A stretch of 64,000 bases of DNA from Rickettsiales bacterium (GCA_028223895.1 JAOIVE010000001.1:33454-97453), one strand, 5' to 3'. Positions 1-9,330 are shown, numbered from the stretch's first letter. Numbers and translations are program-made. The notes: generated by a model not told the origin, from the sequence alone.

Positions 1-357
1 ACCACCCGGATACTGCGTGAGCAAGCCAACATGCTGCGGGTCTTTGAAGGTTTTAAATAGCAGGATATCGCCCACCGCCATTTTCTCTATCGGCACTTCG
101 CGCAAATGCTGTTGGATGGATTTCACCAGCCGCCCTTGCTCAGGATACATGGAATAATTGGTTTCATCCGCCGCAACGAGCGAATTGCCTTCACCGTCCT
201 GAATACCCAGCTCATCAATGAGGCCCATAATAAGACCAATGCAATCCACACCACCTGGACCGCGAGTTGATTTTTTTAATCTACCCTGATGGTGATAATG
301 AGTGCCAAGCCACGTTCTCGCCTGCGCTACAATCTGTTCTGATGTGATATTAGCCAT
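1..357 (-). CDS. Phage NlpC/P60 family cell-wall peptidase (GTA gp14-like), 3' end outside window
   Basis: Own reverse translation from ATG at 357: MANITSEQIVAQARTWLGTHYHHQGRLKKSTRGPGGVDCIGLIMGLIDELG...; the GGVDCIGL motif is typical of NlpC/P60; follows DUF2163 as in GTA tail clusters. Confidence 0.75.
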   Translation of the reverse strand, partial: MANITSEQIVAQARTWLGTHYHHQGRLKKSTRGPGGVDCIGLIMGLIDELGIQDGEGNSLVAADETNYSMYPEQGRLVKSIQQHLREVPIEKMAVGDILLFKTFKDPQHVGLLTQYPGG

Positions 358-1213
358 TTCTACCTGTCTTATTTAAGGTTCCTGCGGTGGTTAGAAGTTT
401 ATCGACACCAGGAACATCCGGTTCACCGCGAAAATTAATGATGTTACTGAATTTGCTCTGGCAGGGTTCGCGGGTTTTATCGCAGCCTGCTATGATATCG
501 AACGTGTCACCCACCTGAATTGATTTACCCATGGGCAGTGCCAGCACTACTTGCGTGGATGCAAATTCCTTCACTTCCATGCGCCGACCATCGTTATTGC
601 CCGATGACCACTGAACCTCACCACCTGTGAACCAGCCAGCCGCCTGAGAAAGCGTGCTTGCCTTGAAGGTCTGGTTGTTGATGACTTCTGTGACCGTGGT
701 AGCAACCGTAAAACCAGCCAACGCCACTTTGCATTTGCTATCGCCTAATATGGCACGGCAGGATGGGGAGAAAACCTGACCGATTGTTTGCGACAGATGC
801 TGCGTCAGCCCACGCACCTCCGCCTGAAACATTTGCTGGTTAATGGTGACCTCGCCAAGGCTACCTCGCTTGACCACCATTTTGCCCTGAGTCAGGTCTT
901 CATAATTAACGATGAAGATCTCAATCTCGGCAAAATCATATAACCCAGCCAGCAATTCTTCCTCGGTAATCTTTGATGGGAAGGTCTGCCCTTCCACATC
1001 GAGATTATCCACGCTCATATTGGATTTGCTCTCCACCGTGGTGGGCGTGAATCCTGCAATGGAATCATAATCCAGACTATCAAAGGTGATCGGCTCGTCA
1101 TGGTCGGTAAAACCAAGCTCCATGCCATCGGTACGGATGATTTTCCAGCAGGTGGCAAGAGTGGTTAACCCACTGGCAAAGTGCGCTTCTAATTGTGGGG
1201 ATATAACCTTCAT
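350..1213 (-). CDS. DUF2163 / phage BR0599-family tail protein (GTA gp13-like)
   Basis: ORF track; LEAHFASGLTTLATCWKIIRTDGMELGFTDHDEPITF signature; synteny with DUF2460 and NlpC. Confidence 0.85.
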   Translation of the reverse strand: MKVISPQLEAHFASGLTTLATCWKIIRTDGMELGFTDHDEPITFDSLDYDSIAGFTPTTVESKSNMSVDNLDVEGQTFPSKITEEELLAGLYDFAEIEIFIVNYEDLTQGKMVVKRGSLGEVTINQQMFQAEVRGLTQHLSQTIGQVFSPSCRAILGDSKCKVALAGFTVATTVTEVINNQTFKASTLSQAAGWFTGGEVQWSSGNNDGRRMEVKEFASTQVVLALPMGKSIQVGDTFDIIAGCDKTREPCQSKFSNIINFRGEPDVPGVDKLLTTAGTLNKTGRNG

Positions 1214-1809
1214 ACGCGCACCTCAATCAATGGAATGCTGCTCCAATTCCCAGCGTCAAAGCTATCCATAGAAATTGACATCTCATCGGTATCAAAGCGC
1301 ACTGGTACATCAAACTCAAAATCAGCAGAAATAATGTCGCCATCTGCAGGGGCGGTATCAAATGTGACAATGCCTGTGGTCGTATCCACGCTCACGCCGC
1401 TACTTTGCAGCACCGCACCCACATAAATATCAACCGTACCTGCCACCGGTTTGGTAATATCACGGGAAACGGCAACAGAACCGCTGGAGTAGAGCTTCAC
1501 CAACTGAAATTCTGTGGTGCTGTCATCACCCACGCCGATCTGGACGTTTTCAGCCTTATAATCACTCCAATCCTTGAATCGAAAGCCCACCGCCTTTCCA
1601 CGCCGCGCTCGAAAAAAGGCAATCAGTGCCGCCCACTGGCTTTCGGTTTTAATGCCAGATGCCACATTATACTTAGCGCGGGATTGGCTCCACTTGCTGT
1701 TGCGTTGCTCGTAGCCCGACACGGTGGCTACCACATCGGTCATAAACATAGGGCCACCGGTTGCACCATAGCTGATATCGGTGGGGAACTGGATTTCTTC
1801 AAAACTCAT
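1210..1809 (-). CDS. DUF2460 family phage tail protein (GTA gp12-like)
   Basis: ORF track; FPTDISYGATGGP and FFRARRGKAVGFRFKDWSDY motifs. Confidence 0.85.
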   Translation of the reverse strand: MSFEEIQFPTDISYGATGGPMFMTDVVATVSGYEQRNSKWSQSRAKYNVASGIKTESQWAALIAFFRARRGKAVGFRFKDWSDYKAENVQIGVGDDSTTEFQLVKLYSSGSVAVSRDITKPVAGTVDIYVGAVLQSSGVSVDTTTGIVTFDTAPADGDIISADFEFDVPVRFDTDEMSISMDSFDAGNWSSIPLIEVRV

Positions 1810-1821
1810 GGTTACACCTTA

Positions 1822-1887
1822 TATTCTGTAATATTGCTATTTACTTACAGCTTTTATTCTGTTATATTAACTCCTATAAACAGAATA
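1822..1887. promoter_or_regulatory. Three copies of operator-like motif TATTCTGT(A/T)(A)TA in the divergent DUF2460/mystery A intergenic region
   Basis: TATTCTGTAATA 1822-1833, TATTCTGTTATA 1855-1866, inverted TATAAACAGAATA 1875-1887. Confidence 0.55.
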
Positions 1888-1898
1888 TAGGCTGTAAA

Positions 1899-2348
1899 AT
1901 GAGTGATAAACTGAAACACCTGCAAATACAGACGTTAGACCGCCATATCGCGGAAATACGCGTGTGTGACCGTCCAAGTGACGGCTGGATCGCGGCTATC
2001 CGTAAATCTTTAGGCATGAGCGTGCGCCAGCTGGCAGAACGTATCGGCATCACCCAGCAATCCACCGCAAGGCTGGAAACCAACGAGACTGACGATTCCA
2101 TCACCCTGAAATCACTTCGCAAAGCTGCCGAGGCACTCGATTGCCGCGTGGTTTATGCATTAATTCCCAATGAAGGCAGCTTGGAAGTCACCATCAGGAA
2201 ACAGGCGATAAAAAAAGCCAGCGAGCTTGTCAAAGACGTTGACCACACCATGCAACTTGAGGCGCAGGGCGTAGGTAATGTCGATGCCAAAATCAAAGAG
2301 CTGGCTGAAGATTTAGCAAAAAATCCTAACTCAAAATTATGGGACTAG
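1899..2348 (+). CDS. Mobile mystery protein A (HTH DNA-binding)
   Basis: ORF track; SLGMSVRQLAERIGITQQSTARLETNE HTH; directly followed by the Fic-type mystery protein B. Confidence 0.8.
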   Translation: MSDKLKHLQIQTLDRHIAEIRVCDRPSDGWIAAIRKSLGMSVRQLAERIGITQQSTARLETNETDDSITLKSLRKAAEALDCRVVYALIPNEGSLEVTIRKQAIKKASELVKDVDHTMQLEAQGVGNVDAKIKELAEDLAKNPNSKLWD

Positions 2349-2349
2349 G

Positions 2350-2943
2350 GTGGTGCAATATCACTACATAGAGGGTCAAACCCCGCTGGATGAAGACGAA
2401 AAGCGCGATCTGATTCCCAGCATTGTAAGCCGTGAAGATCTTGATGCTTTCGAGCAGGAAAACATCCTTGAGGCTCGCAAATGGGTCATGCAAAAATCCG
2501 TTCTCTCCAAGCAGGACATCTTCACTGAAAAATTTATCCTGAACCTGCACAAACGCATGTACGGCCATGTGTGGAAATGGGCTGGCACATACCGCAAAAC
2601 CAACAAAAATATCGGTGTGGAAGCTTACCTGATTCCTACCGAACTTCACCAATTGCTAGGCGATGCCAAATACTGGCTGGAGCATAAAACATACTCCATC
2701 ACTGATCTGGCCATCATATTCCACCACCGCTTAGTGAAGATTCACCTGTTCCCCAACGGTAACGGCAGGCACGCCCGTTTATGTGCCGATGTTATCGCCC
2801 TCAAATATGGTGGCGAAAAACTATCGTGGGGCGGCAATTCCGATCTCACCAAACCCGATGAAATCCGCAAACGCTACATCGCCGCGCTGCGCGAGGCGGA
2901 TGCTGGTGATTACGAGCCGTTGTTAGCGTTTGCTAAGTCATAG
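2350..2943 (+). CDS. Mobile mystery protein B (Fic/Doc family)
   Basis: ORF track; HLFPNGNGRHAR Fic-like motif; paired with mystery protein A. Confidence 0.85.
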   Translation: MVQYHYIEGQTPLDEDEKRDLIPSIVSREDLDAFEQENILEARKWVMQKSVLSKQDIFTEKFILNLHKRMYGHVWKWAGTYRKTNKNIGVEAYLIPTELHQLLGDAKYWLEHKTYSITDLAIIFHHRLVKIHLFPNGNGRHARLCADVIALKYGGEKLSWGGNSDLTKPDEIRKRYIAALREADAGDYEPLLAFAKS

Positions 2944-2945
2944 AT

Positions 2946-3554
2946 TTACAAAATATTTAGCAGTCTTTGAGTTATTTCGGACATTGCCATAAATAATACG
3001 GTGCAGAATACGATACCTACCACAACACCTATAATCGCTAGAGCACCATCTTTTTCTAGCATTCCAAGTCCTATCAGAAAAATAGCCAATGCAGGAACAA
3101 AGTTAGTGAATGGAAACGGTATTAATATCACTAAACAAAACACAACAATAACCCAACCCATCAACTTTAATGCGGTAGATGAACTTAAAATAACAAGGCG
3201 TGGTTTGATATAGGGTTCTATTTTTTCCAGATAAGGGCTTACAACACCTAAAGCCTTAAGGAGTGTTGCCTTTTTTATTTCTTTTTTAGCAATGAATTTA
3301 GGCAGCTTTGGTTTGTCTATGCCAAGTGCCATCTGAAATGAAAAAATAATCATCAGTAATCCGGTAAGAGCGGAAATGCCAAGCACTCCCGACACTGGTA
3401 TAGCGTTAGGCAATGTAAGCAGAACGAGTAAAATACCGTATGTACGTGTACCAAGTTGCTCGATAAGAGCACTAAACGACACCTTATCTCCTTCCAGCGC
3501 ATTAATTGCATCATCCAACACTTTAGATAATCTGCGTGGAGGATTATTTTGCAC
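2946..3554 (-). CDS. ExoD family membrane protein
   Basis: ORF track; GTRTYGILLVLLTLPNAIPV...FSFQMALG..KPKLPKF; paralog of 32412..33014. Confidence 0.8.
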   Translation of the reverse strand: MQNNPPRRLSKVLDDAINALEGDKVSFSALIEQLGTRTYGILLVLLTLPNAIPVSGVLGISALTGLLMIIFSFQMALGIDKPKLPKFIAKKEIKKATLLKALGVVSPYLEKIEPYIKPRLVILSSSTALKLMGWVIVVFCLVILIPFPFTNFVPALAIFLIGLGMLEKDGALAIIGVVVGIVFCTVLFMAMSEITQRLLNIL

Positions 3555-4254
3555 GTCTTTTCCTAACTATCATATTCATAACCTCCACACCTAGTGAAAA
3601 GGCCATGCCAAAGTATATATAGCCCTTAGGCACATGGAAACCCAACCCTTCCGCAACTAAGAATACCCCAATCATCATAACAAACGATAGAGCCAACATT
3701 TTTAAGGTTGGGTGAGTGGCAATAAAATCCGCAATATAACCTGATGACGCTAACATAACACCCATTGCAATTGTCATTGCTGCAATAATTACATAAATAT
3801 GCTCGGTAATACCAACGGCAGTTATGACAGAATCAAATGAGAAAATCATATCAAGTATGACTATCTGGATGATGGTACCAATAAATCCTCCACGAAATTT
3901 TTCGTACGCCGTTTTTCTATCGCCGGTCATTTCATCATGGATACTGTTTGTTGCTTTATGTAACAAAAACAACCCGCCGCCGAGCATCATAAAATCTTTT
4001 CCGGAAAATTCAAAATCAAACAATTGAATCCATGGTTCTTTCAAAGAAATAATCCATACAATACCAAACAGCATAGCTATTCTGAATAAAAGTGCGAGGA
4101 TAAGACCAATTACTCTTGCTCTTTCTTGCTGCTGCTTCGGCAAATGACCGACTACCAGAGCAATAAATACAACGTTATCAATCCCCAGCACAATTTCCAG
4201 TGCTGTTAGAGAAAGAAAGCTTGCCCAAAGGTGGTAATCAGTTAGTAATTCCAT
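3544..4254 (-). CDS. TerC family integral membrane protein
   Basis: ORF track; ASFLSLTALEIVLGIDNVVFIAL signature. Confidence 0.9.
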   Translation of the reverse strand: MELLTDYHLWASFLSLTALEIVLGIDNVVFIALVVGHLPKQQQERARVIGLILALLFRIAMLFGIVWIISLKEPWIQLFDFEFSGKDFMMLGGGLFLLHKATNSIHDEMTGDRKTAYEKFRGGFIGTIIQIVILDMIFSFDSVITAVGITEHIYVIIAAMTIAMGVMLASSGYIADFIATHPTLKMLALSFVMMIGVFLVAEGLGFHVPKGYIYFGMAFSLGVEVMNMIVRKRRAK

Positions 4255-4406
4255 AGTTTTTCCAAGTGAGTATTTGACTTATGAACTTACTCTAACCATA
4301 GAAAAAGTCTACTCTTCCTTATGAATTTACAGGAATAATTCTATTGTAGTTGTTTGAGGCTGTGCCATAATAATCGCTATCTGTAGTTACTAAAATAAAA
4401 CAACTG

Positions 4407-5171
4407 GTGCTTGTGTCTGATTTCTTTCTTTTTATATGCGTTGGTTTTGCGGCGCAACTTGTGGATGGCTCTATCGGTATGGCTTATGGCTTGATTGGCA
4501 CATCAACACTTTTCTCAATGGGCATTCCGCCAGCCACGGCCAGCGCAAGCGTTCATGCCGCAGAAGTGTTCACCACCGCCGCCTCAGGAATATCACACTG
4601 GCGATTTAAGAATATTGATTTTAAATTGGTAAAACGCCTTGCTCCGGCTGGTATGCTTGGCGGGTTTATTGGGGCTTATATACTTGCCACCCACGCTAAT
4701 ATTTTACTTAATTTTCTTATAGCCTGCTATCTTCTTGTAATGGGAGCTATTGTCTTGCTTCGTGGTATGCGTAAATTCTCGGAGTCGAGGAAGCCTCCTC
4801 AACACATCCCATTATTAGGGTTCTTTGGTGGAATGTTTGACGCTATTGGCGGCGGCGGGTGGGGGCCTATGGTAAACAGTAATCTAATGGGGCAAGGCAC
4901 TAATCCACGCATAGCTATTGGCACTACAAGTCTTTCAGAGTTTTTTGTTACTGCTACTATTTCCTGTACATTCTTGCTTACCATTGGGCTGGAGCTATGG
5001 CCTATCATCACCGGCCTTATTATTGGCGGGGTTATCGCAGCTACCATTGCCGCTTATGCTGCCAAACGCTTACCAGTAAGGGTGCTTATGATTATTGTTG
5101 GAATTGTTATTATAATACTGAGCGCACGAACCATGCTAACAACTGGGCTCAATATATTTCAGTCATTATAA
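4407..5171 (+). CDS. TSUP (TauE/SafE) family anion/sulfite exporter
   Basis: ORF track; AAQLVDGSIGMAYG and GGGGWGPMVNSNLMGQG motifs; GTG start. Confidence 0.85.
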   Translation: MLVSDFFLFICVGFAAQLVDGSIGMAYGLIGTSTLFSMGIPPATASASVHAAEVFTTAASGISHWRFKNIDFKLVKRLAPAGMLGGFIGAYILATHANILLNFLIACYLLVMGAIVLLRGMRKFSESRKPPQHIPLLGFFGGMFDAIGGGGWGPMVNSNLMGQGTNPRIAIGTTSLSEFFVTATISCTFLLTIGLELWPIITGLIIGGVIAATIAAYAAKRLPVRVLMIIVGIVIIILSARTMLTTGLNIFQSL

Positions 5172-6908
5172 ATTCCTCTTTGCTCGATCAATTGAACGCG
5201 CCATATCTGCCGCAATCTGACTCTGACTTTGATTAAAGCTACGCACATCTGGTGTTTGGATGTTCATATTAACGGTAACGGGTGCTGCGCCCGTGCCATT
5301 TGGCATGATGTTAAGCGGAGAGCTACCAGCAAATGCCAGTTCAGGCCCACGTTCACCCACCACGCCGAATTGACCAGGTTTCAGTTTTCCACCATCGGCA
5401 AAGAATCCGCCGAACATGCTTGCTGCGGTTGAAATAAGGCCACCGATTCCTGATCCATCACCGCCGCCACCAAATGCACCACCGAGTGAACTCATTAAAC
5501 CACCAATCAAGCCGCCTTGACCACCAATACCTAGATCTTTCATGGCGGTTTTGAGTAGCGTTTGGTTGATATCGGATAGGATGCCTTTTGCTAAATCTTT
5601 AAAGCCGGTAAACTTCCCACCGACTATATCCAGTGAATCCACCAGCTTGCTCTCAATAGAATCGCCAAGGCTTTCAAAATCTTTTTCGATTTGCGATGTC
5701 GTTTCTTTGGAATCCTTCTCCAGCTTTTTATTGGCATTGCCTGCAGGAGAAGTGGTATCTGTTTTTCCTTCAGGTTTCTTGAATAAATCACCAAGCGACT
5801 GTGCTTTTTTCGCATTGGCTTTGACAATCTTATCTGCCGCTGCACCGATTTCAGCATCTATGGCCGCATTAAACTCACGCGCTTCTGCCAGTGCCTTATC
5901 GAAGGCATTGCCCATCGCATCAAGCAAGCCGGTTTCCAGCGCAGCGCGGGTATTCTCAAATGATACACCGCCCAGCGGATTTTCAATAAATGCAGCAAGG
6001 TCTTTGCCTAACGCTTCAAAACGAGCGGAAATGGCATCGCCGAACGCATTAAATGCATCGCCGACACCTTCAAACACCGCAATAAATAGCCGCCCGAATT
6101 TTATCACCTCAGCAATGATGGCTTTAAATCCCAGCTTAAACGGCTCAATAGAGTTGGTTATTTTCTCTGCCAACCATTTTATAGAATTTGCAATGCCTGT
6201 TAATATGTCTGTTAGTCCGGCATCACCAATGGCTTTGACCAATTTGGAAAACGCATCCCCCATATTGGACAGAGCTACATTTAAGGTCTTGGATTGCTCC
6301 TGCATCGCTCCGGCAAACTGCACATTGCCGATGCTTTGCAAGTAGGCTTCAATTTCAGCTGCGTTTTTGCCAACGGTGGTGCTGATGCCCTGAAAAGTAA
6401 AAGTCACCTGATCGCCCTGGCTTTTGGATTTAATACCAAACTCCTTCAAGCGTTCAAACTCACCTGTGGCAGCATCTGCAACCGCTTCAATCATCTGATT
6501 CAGGCTTTTTCCCATCGCCGTGGCGGTATTGCCGTAGGATGTTAATGCCTCAGCAGATGGCGTTAGCCCCAATGCTTTCAATTTGATAAAAGCATCAGTG
6601 ACTTCCTCCAACTGAAAAGGCGTGGTCGCAGCAAAATCCTGAATAAAGCCAAATGCAACGGCAGCTTTTTCAGCAGAGCCGGTGATGGTACGCAAACTGG
6701 CTTCCAGCTTCTCAAACTTGGTAATCGTATCCACCACCTGCCTGCCAACAAAGGCAGTGGCCATCAGGCCACCAATACGCTGCAATCCACGTCCCATTTT
6801 GCTAAAACGCCGATCCATATTATCAACGCCCTGATTAATCTGGGCGAAGGCTTTCTGCGTTTTATTAACGGCGCGAACGGTAAATTTTGCTTCAGCGAAT
6901 CTTGCCAT
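5166..6908 (-). CDS. Phage tail tape measure protein
   Basis: ORF track; phage TMP pattern FKDLAKGILSDINQTLLKTAMKDLGIGG...GGxxGG low-complexity C-term, FADGG...GERGPELAF. Confidence 0.85.
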   Translation of the reverse strand: MARFAEAKFTVRAVNKTQKAFAQINQGVDNMDRRFSKMGRGLQRIGGLMATAFVGRQVVDTITKFEKLEASLRTITGSAEKAAVAFGFIQDFAATTPFQLEEVTDAFIKLKALGLTPSAEALTSYGNTATAMGKSLNQMIEAVADAATGEFERLKEFGIKSKSQGDQVTFTFQGISTTVGKNAAEIEAYLQSIGNVQFAGAMQEQSKTLNVALSNMGDAFSKLVKAIGDAGLTDILTGIANSIKWLAEKITNSIEPFKLGFKAIIAEVIKFGRLFIAVFEGVGDAFNAFGDAISARFEALGKDLAAFIENPLGGVSFENTRAALETGLLDAMGNAFDKALAEAREFNAAIDAEIGAAADKIVKANAKKAQSLGDLFKKPEGKTDTTSPAGNANKKLEKDSKETTSQIEKDFESLGDSIESKLVDSLDIVGGKFTGFKDLAKGILSDINQTLLKTAMKDLGIGGQGGLIGGLMSSLGGAFGGGGDGSGIGGLISTAASMFGGFFADGGKLKPGQFGVVGERGPELAFAGSSPLNIMPNGTGAAPVTVNMNIQTPDVRSFNQSQSQIAADMARSIDRAKRNL

Positions 6909-7047
6909 TTTGTTTGCTCGTAATTATATGGTTTGCTGCACGCATAGAAAACCCACCACACCTATTTTCTAGGTGTGCTGTTTTCATTATTTGGATGTGT
7001 AGGTGTTATATTCTGCGGCTTTCGGGACAAAGATGACGTTCATTTAA

Positions 7048-7857
7048 CTAAGGAAGGTCACCAGCATATTGCACATTTTGCATATTCTTCATTTCATCAA
7101 GTGCCCATGCGGCTAATCCCATGTCTTTGCTTCCAAGAGTTTGAGTTAGTGGCCAGCTTATTTGAGCTAACTGTTCTGGAAAAATACGAGTTAGTTTGGG
7201 AAGGTTCAAAAAATCGGCTGCTTTAATCTCATTTTCTCTAATTGCTATAACATAAACAAAAAGAGGCCCACATATAAAAGCAATAGATTGCATATTACGC
7301 TTCAAGTTACCAAGAGGCGGGTTAGGACCAGACTTTGTTCTAGCTATTGTTTGAGATGTTCTTAACCAAGCCGTATCTGAATCTTCATTGTGCTTACCAA
7401 TATAAATTGCAAAATATTCTGGTATTGTCCGTTGGGTCATAAATAAATAACGATCATTTTGCGGTGTTACATTTGTGTCTTGTTCCGCATGTTCTCCAAC
7501 TATTGACTTTAAAGTAACCCAAAGGGCAAGAATATTCTGTTTTTGAGCGCAAATATGAAACTCTTCGTTTTTTAAAATTTTTTCCAATATAGGCTTGGCT
7601 TCACTTTCTATCTTACTCATCCAGCCGTTGTTGCAATCCTCACAGACCACCCTTAGCTTTTTAGTTGTAAGGTGGCCTTGTCGTTTTAATTTTTTAGCCC
7701 CTGTCTGTTCTTTCCATTTAAAAGTGTTTACCTCGCTAGTGTTATTAGCATCGCCAATAATTGGTAAAAACGTATGCATCCACTCCGGCCAGATATGCTC
7801 TTTACTTTTTTTCCGAGTTCTATTGCAAAAAATACAAGTTCTGTTCATTTTTTTCAT
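7048..7857 (-). CDS. HNH-like/zinc-ribbon nuclease-type protein
   Basis: CIFCNRTRKKSKEHIWPEWM...CEDCNNGWMSKIE (CxxC..EHI.P..CxxCN); probable start MKKMNRT. Confidence 0.6.
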   Translation of the reverse strand: MKKMNRTCIFCNRTRKKSKEHIWPEWMHTFLPIIGDANNTSEVNTFKWKEQTGAKKLKRQGHLTTKKLRVVCEDCNNGWMSKIESEAKPILEKILKNEEFHICAQKQNILALWVTLKSIVGEHAEQDTNVTPQNDRYLFMTQRTIPEYFAIYIGKHNEDSDTAWLRTSQTIARTKSGPNPPLGNLKRNMQSIAFICGPLFVYVIAIRENEIKAADFLNLPKLTRIFPEQLAQISWPLTQTLGSKDMGLAAWALDEMKNMQNVQYAGDLP

Positions 7858-7962
7858 AAAAGTACTGCATTTCATTTGAGGGGTTTAAACGTCCGCTTTG
7901 AGTCTCAATCTGCCATTTTTAATATTAAAATAGCACGGTTTAATTAAATAACATGCCTTTTT

Positions 7963-8459
7963 TTAACCGTATTTCCTGCTTGTATCAGCCTGTAGTTCAA
8001 AGAAAGCGACCCATTCCGTAAATTGACGCGTGTCCATGGCTTCAATTTCTGCCAAGGGGCGGCAGAGGCGTACAGCTAATGCTAGCTGGTTGCGTCTGGT
8101 TGGGTCGCGCCTAAGTTTCCCTTTTGGGTTTCCACATCACCGAAGAAATGATCTTCGATTTTCTCTGCAATACGCGATACCACACGGTAATCAGCTTCCT
8201 GCATTAGCTTGTCGCGGTCGGTCACGGTAAAGAGGCGTTTGCCTTCTTTATCCTTGGCTTTTACCACGATGATATTGGCGGCTTGCTCGATGTTGCTGGC
8301 CTTTTTGCTGGCAATCTTCTGCATCAGGTTTACCTCTGCCATGGTCATTGGGAATACATGGATTTCCAGCGGTCCAGCTTCATCGCCCCATTCAGAAACG
8401 GCAATAATTAGCCGCTCTTGTGCGGCGTAGTGTTTTGTTGCGCGGTTAATAGCACTCAT
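7963..8459 (-). CDS. Tail assembly chaperone long form (G-T fusion) made by -1 frameshift
   Basis: 0-frame ORF ...ETQKGNLGATQPDATS* contains G GGA AAC; the -1 frame continues KLRRDPTRRNQLALAVRLCRPLAEIEAMDTRQFTEWVAFFELQADTSRKYG* to stop at 7963-7965. Confidence 0.7.
8082..8459 (-). CDS. Tail assembly chaperone short form (gpG-like)
   Basis: ORF track; position between tail tube and tape measure. Confidence 0.75.
   Translation of the reverse strand: MSAINRATKHYAAQERLIIAVSEWGDEAGPLEIHVFPMTMAEVNLMQKIASKKASNIEQAANIIVVKAKDKEGKRLFTVTDRDKLMQEADYRVVSRIAEKIEDHFFGDVETQKGNLGATQPDATS
8115..8121 (-). promoter_or_regulatory. Slippery heptamer GGGAAAC (programmed -1 frameshift signal)
   Basis: GTTTCCC on + strand at 8115-8121; codon phase G GGA AAC; near the 3' end of the gpG-like ORF. 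Confidence 0.75.
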
Positions 8460-8470
8460 GATTTTCTCCT

Positions 8471-8863
8471 TTATGCTACGGTTGATTCAGTAAGCGCACC
8501 TGTGCCGGTAAAGCTGAAGGAAGCCTCAACAATTCCGTCAAAGGATGCGTTGTAAGAAATTGAAGTGATGATGGCATCGCCACTCCAGTAGGTAGCACCA
8601 GAATCATCGCCTTCAGGGTAAAGATTAAGCGTGACCGTGCCACCAACGGATAATGCGCCCTGACCATTGGTGTCGGTTTCATCCCAGAATCCTTCAAAAC
8701 TGCCAGACCAACCTTTGATGGTGGCTTGGTTTTTTCGCCATGATGTACCGATGATGGATGCATCCACCGTGTCACTGGTAATTTCCAGCGACCATGATTT
8801 AATTTCTGCAACCTGATCCGATCCAATAAAGACCTTACCTTCGCTGCCTGCATGAGTAGCCAT
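8471..8863 (-). CDS. Phage major tail tube protein
   Basis: ORF track; MATHAGSEGKVFIG...IKSWSLEITSDTVDASIIGTSWR tail tube pattern. Confidence 0.85.
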   Translation of the reverse strand: MATHAGSEGKVFIGSDQVAEIKSWSLEITSDTVDASIIGTSWRKNQATIKGWSGSFEGFWDETDTNGQGALSVGGTVTLNLYPEGDDSGATYWSGDAIITSISYNASFDGIVEASFSFTGTGALTESTVA

Positions 8864-8886
8864 AGTTTTCTCCTTGAGTTGGTTTG

Positions 8887-9330
8887 TTAAATAAGGGTTT
8901 GTGGTGCGGTTTCTTTAACGGCATAAAGCACTGAAAACGTCATCATCATGACCGCAATCGGCTTTTCTCCATCATCGGAGAATTGCATTTGCGTGGTATC
9001 AAGCGCGGTATCTTTTACCAAGCCGCCAAGCGTCTGGTCGGCTGCAATCAGTTGTTCAATTTCCAATGCCAATGTATCGATGATTTCATCTGCATTGCTG
9101 TTTGCCTTCACATAGGCTTCGACCGTAAGCAATAATTCACGGTGCTGCGTGCGTGGGCGGGACATGGATTGTTCACCCACCGTTTCTTGCTTGGTATAAA
9201 CCAGCAACGCAGGAAGTTTGGGATCATCCAGAGGATAGGCGCGTGCTTCAAATACGTTATTGCCAGCGGAGGTATTGCCTTTGAGCAAAGTCGTTATTGC
9301 ATTTCTGATTTGGGTGCGTGCGTGGCTCAT
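8887..9330 (-). CDS. gpU-like minor tail/tail terminator protein
   Basis: ORF track; size, composition and synteny. Confidence 0.6.
   Translation of the reverse strand: MSHARTQIRNAITTLLKGNTSAGNNVFEARAYPLDDPKLPALLVYTKQETVGEQSMSRPRTQHRELLLTVEAYVKANSNADEIIDTLALEIEQLIAADQTLGGLVKDTALDTTQMQFSDDGEKPIAVMMMTFSVLYAVKETAPQTLI

Noticed and set aside
1405-1890. 161-aa + strand ORF opposite DUF2460
   Set aside because: Shadow ORF, overlaps a well-supported tail gene and its promoter
5542-6345. 267-aa + strand ORF opposite the tape measure gene
   Set aside because: Antisense shadow of a convincing TMP; Ser/Pro-rich low-complexity translation
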